Shown here: piece by piece, positions 56,160 to 58,882 of the stretch
How the letters are laid out: the number at the start of each line of letters is the position of its first letter
Position numbering within the stretch: the first letter of the stretch is position 1
NCBI RefSeq assembly: GCF_008086045.1
Contig: NZ_VSEY01000062.1
Coordinates: 1 to 58,882, forward strand
Direction: 5' to 3'
Length of the DNA stretch: 58,882 nucleotides
Source of the DNA: Nonomuraea sp. PA05
GTDB taxonomy: Bacteria > Actinomycetota > Actinomycetes > Streptosporangiales > Streptosporangiaceae
Translations under genes and position numbers: made by a program
Notes under the pieces: model-generated
What the model was told of the DNA's origin: nothing
Databases searched by the model: none
What the model saw: only the letters and a program-made list of their open reading frames with translations

Positions 56160-56399
56160 TGTTCCGCGGCTGATGGACACTGAGCGATGAGGGGGCCGGG
56201 GATGTCTACCCGCATTCGCCAGCGGCCTCAGGTTTTCTGGACGGCGTCGTTGCTGGTCGGTTGCTGGTCGCTACGGCGACGGCGTCCTCGTACTTGCCCG
56301 ATCCGCTGCCGCTTGCCGTGAGGGACACCATGACAGGCCTCACCCGCGATGCCCACGGGGCTGCGCGGAGCATCGCGGGCACGCGGTTGTGCGGCAGGT
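56160..56399. other. Intergenic stretch with a tandem 11-bp repeat
   Basis: No supportable gene. GTTGCTGGTCG is repeated in tandem (56249-56270). A short frame reads SSYLPDPLPLAVRDTMTGL without start or family, possibly a relic. Confidence 0.4.
56249..56270. repeat. Tandem 11-bp repeat
   Basis: GTTGCTGGTCG twice in direct succession. Non-coding context; may reflect slippage, like the 20-bp duplication at 51511. Confidence 0.85.
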
Positions 56400-56858
56400 T
56401 CACACCAGATGTTTTTGACGATCTTCGCGGGCCTGGCCGGGGAGCACCGCGGCTTGGCGATGCTCGGCGCGTATCGGCTCGGAGAGCCGGCGGCGGTAGC
56501 CGAGCGCGCGAAACGCCTGTCCGCAGAAGCAGCCGGCGACCGCCACGACGATGAACACACCCAACCGGACGAGGTCCTCACGGCGGAAGGTCAACTCTCC
56601 TGCGGTGTTGACCAGGAATCCCGTTGTGAAGCACCACGCCATCGCCGCTGCACAGAGTGCGGCCAGGTGACGAACGGCCCACGCGCCGAAGACGCCGACG
56701 CCGAGGGTCGTCACCACGACCCGCGCCGTGCTCTCGGGAAAGGCCAGCGCCACCGCGGCACACAGTCCGATGACGAAGACGAACCCCGCCGGGATCAGCC
56801 CTTCCAGCCTGTTTCCACGCATCGACCCGGCCCTTTCCGTCAGAGAAACCACTTTCAT
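56400..56858 (-). CDS. Small membrane protein, unknown function
   Basis: 152 aa from ATG 56858 (GAGAG 6 nt upstream). Four hydrophobic segments: GLIPAGFVFVIGLCAAVALA, VVVTTLGVGVFGAWAVRHLA, LAALCAAAMAWCFTTGFLVN and LGVFIVVAVAGCFCGQAF. A polar C-terminal tail (YRRRLSEPIRAEHRQ...) is probably cytoplasmic. It resembles short DUF4118-like sensor-membrane modules without a kinase. No partner is adjacent. Confidence 0.6.
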   Translation of the reverse strand: MKVVSLTERAGSMRGNRLEGLIPAGFVFVIGLCAAVALAFPESTARVVVTTLGVGVFGAWAVRHLAALCAAAMAWCFTTGFLVNTAGELTFRREDLVRLGVFIVVAVAGCFCGQAFRALGYRRRLSEPIRAEHRQAAVLPGQAREDRQKHLV

Positions 56859-57312
56859 CTAATCTCTCGCCGGCCTGATGGGACACTTTTTCTACGGCAT
56901 TCCTACGCTTTCACCACTGCTCCCGACGCGTTATTGACGCGCCAGGATCGCGTCGCAGTACTTGCCGCTGAAATCCGGCAACGTGCATGGTCGAATGTGG
57001 TCGGCCACGGAAAGGAAGAATGATGACGGTGCAAGCTCGCCGCAGCGTGGCATATCGTCACAGCCTCTTTCGCGCATTCGGTGGCGCAGGCCGTACGAGC
57101 GCAGCCTGGCCGTTCCAGAAAGAGGAGACCCATGTCCAAGCGCAGCGTTCTGCGCGCCGCGCTCTTGACCGTCGCTGGGACGGCTCATCCTGAGCGTCAC
57201 ATGGCACAAGAACCGGAACAGAGGAGAACGTTCCCCGAGTGAGCCGAGAGGCACCCCGGCGCCTCCGTCCCTCTGTATCCAGCATGCGCTCTGCCGCCCG
57301 CGAGGTAGCCGA
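56859..57312. other. Intergenic stretch, AT-richer promoter-like region
   Basis: About 450 nt. It holds a short ORF with a signal-peptide-like start (57132-57242) and otherwise nothing I can support. The part near 56985-57030 (CACGGAAAGGAAGAATGATG) has an RBS-like stretch, but the frame behind it is not protein-like. Confidence 0.4.
57132..57242 (+). pseudogene. Truncated secreted-protein start (36 codons)
   Basis: ATG 57132 with AGAGGAG 5 nt upstream encodes MSKRSVLRAALLTVAGTAHP, which looks like a signal peptide (basic n-region, hydrophobic core, A-x-A-like end). It then runs through an unrelated hydrophilic tail to TGA 57242. Possibly the 5' end of a lost secreted protein, or a short peptide. 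Confidence 0.35.
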
Positions 57313-57387
57313 TCAGAGCAGGGTGAGCACGGCGACCACCGCGATGAGCACCAGCAGCACGACGGCCTCTGGACGGATCCGGATCAC
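57313..57387 (-). CDS. 24-residue single-span micropeptide coupled to lysA
   Basis: GTG 57387 overlaps the lysA stop (GTGA) and ends at TGA 57313. The peptide is MIRIRPEAVVLLVLIAVVAV plus LTLL: a basic, polar start followed by ~17 hydrophobic residues, i.e. a minimal membrane helix. All third positions are G/C, as in real genes here. Function unknown; the overlap suggests translational coupling. It could be chance. Confidence 0.4.
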   Translation of the reverse strand: MIRIRPEAVVLLVLIAVVAVLTLL

Positions 57388-58694
57388 AGCCCCACGTCCC
57401 TGCGGAGCAGGTCGTCGATCTCCTCGCGGCGCACCACCACGCGGGCCGCGCCGTCGGCGACCGCGATGACGGGCGGGCGGCCGGTGAGGTTGTAGGTGGA
57501 GGCCATGGAGTGGTGGTAGGCGCCGGTGGCGGGGATCGCGACGACGTCGCCCGCCCTGAGGTCGGCGGGCAGCGGCACGTTCTCGGCGAGCACGTCGCCC
57601 GCCTCGCAGTGGTGCCCGACCAGCGTGACCTCACGGTCCGGCGCCGTGGTGGCCCGGCCGATCAGGCGGGCGGTGTAGCCGGCGCCGTACAGGGACGGGC
57701 GCGGGTTGTCGCTCATGCCGCCGTCCACGGCGACGTAGGTGCGCATGAGCGTGCGCTTGACCGCGATGACCCGGTACAGGGTGAGCCCGGCGGGGCCGCT
57801 GATCGACCGGCCGGGCTCGACGCTCAGCCGGGGCACGGGCAGGCCCAGCTCCGCGCACGACTCCTCCAGCTCCTTGAGCACCGTGGCGGCGTACTCGGCG
57901 GGGGTCAGACCGTGTTCGGCGGGCAGGTAGGCGATGCCCTGGCCGCCGCCGAGGTCCAGCTCGGGCAGGACGACGCCGTGCGTGTCCCGGACGCGGGCGA
58001 GCTGCTCCACCATGACGCGCGCCGCCCGCCCGTACGGCTCCGCGGCGCCGATCTGGGAGCCCAGGTGGCAGTGCAGCCCGGCCAGCTCCAGCTCCGGCCG
58101 GCGCAGCACCCGGTCCACGGCCGCGGCGAGGTCGCCGGTGGCGATGGACAGGCCGAACTTCTGCCCCTCGCCGCCGGTGCGGACGGCCGCGCAGGCCCCC
58201 GCCTCGATGTCCGGGACGACGCGGAGCAGGATCTTCTGCCTGCTTCCCGGCGGGACCAGCGCCACCAGCCGGACGATCTCGGCGAGGTTGTCCACGACGA
58301 TGCGTCCCACCCCGTACTCCACCGCCTCCAGCAGCTCGTGCGGGGTCTTGGCGTTGCCGTGGAAGACGATCCGCCCGGCGGGGAACCCGACGGACCGGGC
58401 GATGGCCAGCTCGCCGCCCGAGCAGACGTCGAGGCCGAGCCCCTCCTCGCGGATCCAGGTGGCCATCGCGCGGCACAGGAACGCCTTGGCCGCGTACAGG
58501 ATGGTCGCCTCCGGCAGCGCGGCGCGGAAGGCGCGGCACCGCTCGCGCACGTCGGCCTCGTCCACCACGTACGCGGGCGTGCCGTAGCGCTGCACGATGT
58601 GCATGAGCGGCACTCCTCCGGCGGCGGCGACCGGCTGGAAGCGGGTGGTGGCCGACCAGGGTCCGGCGAGATCCCACTCAAGGAGGGCGCGCAT
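57384..58694 (-). CDS. lysA: Diaminopimelate decarboxylase
   Basis: 436 aa from ATG 58694 (AGGAGGG 6 nt upstream). Fold III PLP decarboxylase: PLP lysine in ILYAAKAFLCRAMATW, GLDVCSGGELAIARSVGFPA, FHGNAKTPHELLEAVEYGVG, GLHCHLGSQIG, LDLGGGQGIAYL, the phosphate-binding EPGRSISGPAG, SDNPRPSLYGAGYTARL and the second-subunit CEAGDVLAENVPLP. It makes L-lysine from meso-DAP. It overlaps the upstream gene's stop (TGATG), so the two are coupled. An inferred specialised role is possible, because the primary lysA usually sits near argS/hom, not here. Confidence 0.92.
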   Translation of the reverse strand: MRALLEWDLAGPWSATTRFQPVAAAGGVPLMHIVQRYGTPAYVVDEADVRERCRAFRAALPEATILYAAKAFLCRAMATWIREEGLGLDVCSGGELAIARSVGFPAGRIVFHGNAKTPHELLEAVEYGVGRIVVDNLAEIVRLVALVPPGSRQKILLRVVPDIEAGACAAVRTGGEGQKFGLSIATGDLAAAVDRVLRRPELELAGLHCHLGSQIGAAEPYGRAARVMVEQLARVRDTHGVVLPELDLGGGQGIAYLPAEHGLTPAEYAATVLKELEESCAELGLPVPRLSVEPGRSISGPAGLTLYRVIAVKRTLMRTYVAVDGGMSDNPRPSLYGAGYTARLIGRATTAPDREVTLVGHHCEAGDVLAENVPLPADLRAGDVVAIPATGAYHHSMASTYNLTGRPPVIAVADGAARVVVRREEIDDLLRRDVGL

Positions 58695-58882
58695 CAGGCC
58701 ACCCTCCTGGCCGGGCGGGACATCGTGCCCGCCGAACCGATGACGATGCCGGCGACGTCCAGCTCGGCGAGCATGCCGCGCAGCGCCGGCTCGGTGAGCA
58801 CCGCCCACTGATGGTCCGGTCCGAGCGCCCGGGTGAGCTTGAGCCGCGAGGTGAACGCGACCGCCGCCCGCTTGCCCGCGGC
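58694..58882 (-). CDS. C-terminal 62 residues of an unidentified gene upstream of lysA (partial)
   Basis: Open from the window edge to a TGA at 58694 that overlaps the lysA start. It reads AFTSRLKLTRALGPDHQWAV, then LTEPALRGMLAELDVAGIVI and GSAGTMSRPARRVA. Normal codon use and tight coupling support a real gene. I cannot assign the family from the tail alone; being co-translated with lysA suggests an amino-acid-related function. Confidence 0.6.
   Translation of the reverse strand, partial: AAGKRAAVAFTSRLKLTRALGPDHQWAVLTEPALRGMLAELDVAGIVIGSAGTMSRPARRVA

Noticed and set aside
1..58882. tRNA, rRNA or other stable RNA genes
   Set aside because: Looked for cloverleaf-like segments with a GTTCGA-type T arm and CCA-type ends; none convincing by eye, although a covariance search was not possible.

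Overview
The window is GC-rich and gene-dense. GTG starts, 1-4 nt start/stop overlaps, paralogous MarR/MFS units and a multi-kilobase secreted RHS protein point to a filamentous actinobacterium. A Streptosporangiaceae/Nonomuraea-like host is my best guess from gene style only. No rRNA, tRNA, CRISPR array, complete insertion sequence or prophage was seen.

0-3.2 kb: an ArsR-type repressor is divergent from a zinc-ribbon MBL hydrolase. Then come an unknown gene running into a DUF4132-like remnant, and a membrane protein. 3.5-13.2 kb: a 2,914-residue secreted RHS protein carries DNRLRE, golvesin-like and YD-repeat regions, a HINT module and a C-terminal domain that looks like a PD-(D/E)XK nuclease toxin. 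A perfect terminator hairpin follows, then a pentapeptide-repeat-like gene that is a candidate immunity gene. 13.2-27.1 kb is mostly housekeeping and accessory: an AraC/GyrI regulator; a VanY-like carboxypeptidase divergent from a response regulator/kinase/GerMN-lipoprotein operon; two MFS/MarR pairs with clear palindromic operators; a 5'-nucleotidase; a squalene-cyclase-fold protein; and a class A beta-lactamase.

27.1-34.0 kb is a coherent sugar locus. A LacI regulator (co-translated with a D-2-hydroxyacid dehydrogenase) is divergent from an ABC importer and a GH43 exo-beta-1,3-galactanase-like enzyme with a CBM13. Two GTAAnnnnTTAC operators lie between them. 34.1-36.1 kb is a VOC / DGPF (YciI-type) / ECF42-type sigma unit.

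36.1-49.3 kb is the most striking part. It is a dormancy/hypoxia (DosR/DevR/OsdR-type) island with universal stress proteins, CBS-BON proteins, phosphoketolase, a Ddn-like F420-dependent protein, an orphan HypF and a coiled-coil microprotein. GGGAC-N4-GTCCC-like boxes precede most transcription units. Between the intact genes lie remnants of a devR-type regulator, gpsA, an NDP-forming acyl-CoA synthetase, a WS/DGAT acyltransferase, a sigma factor and MBL/rhodanese proteins. Many keep recognisable N- and C-terminal pieces but lack the middle.

48.8-58.9 kb: a PACE-type efflux protein divergent from a LysR regulator, a nucleotidyltransferase, a Spo0M-like protein, a KimA-like APC transporter, a penicillin-binding-type serine hydrolase behind operators and a structured leader, a small membrane protein, and lysA. 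The lysA stop overlaps the start of a 24-residue single-span ORF. A partial gene runs off the right edge.
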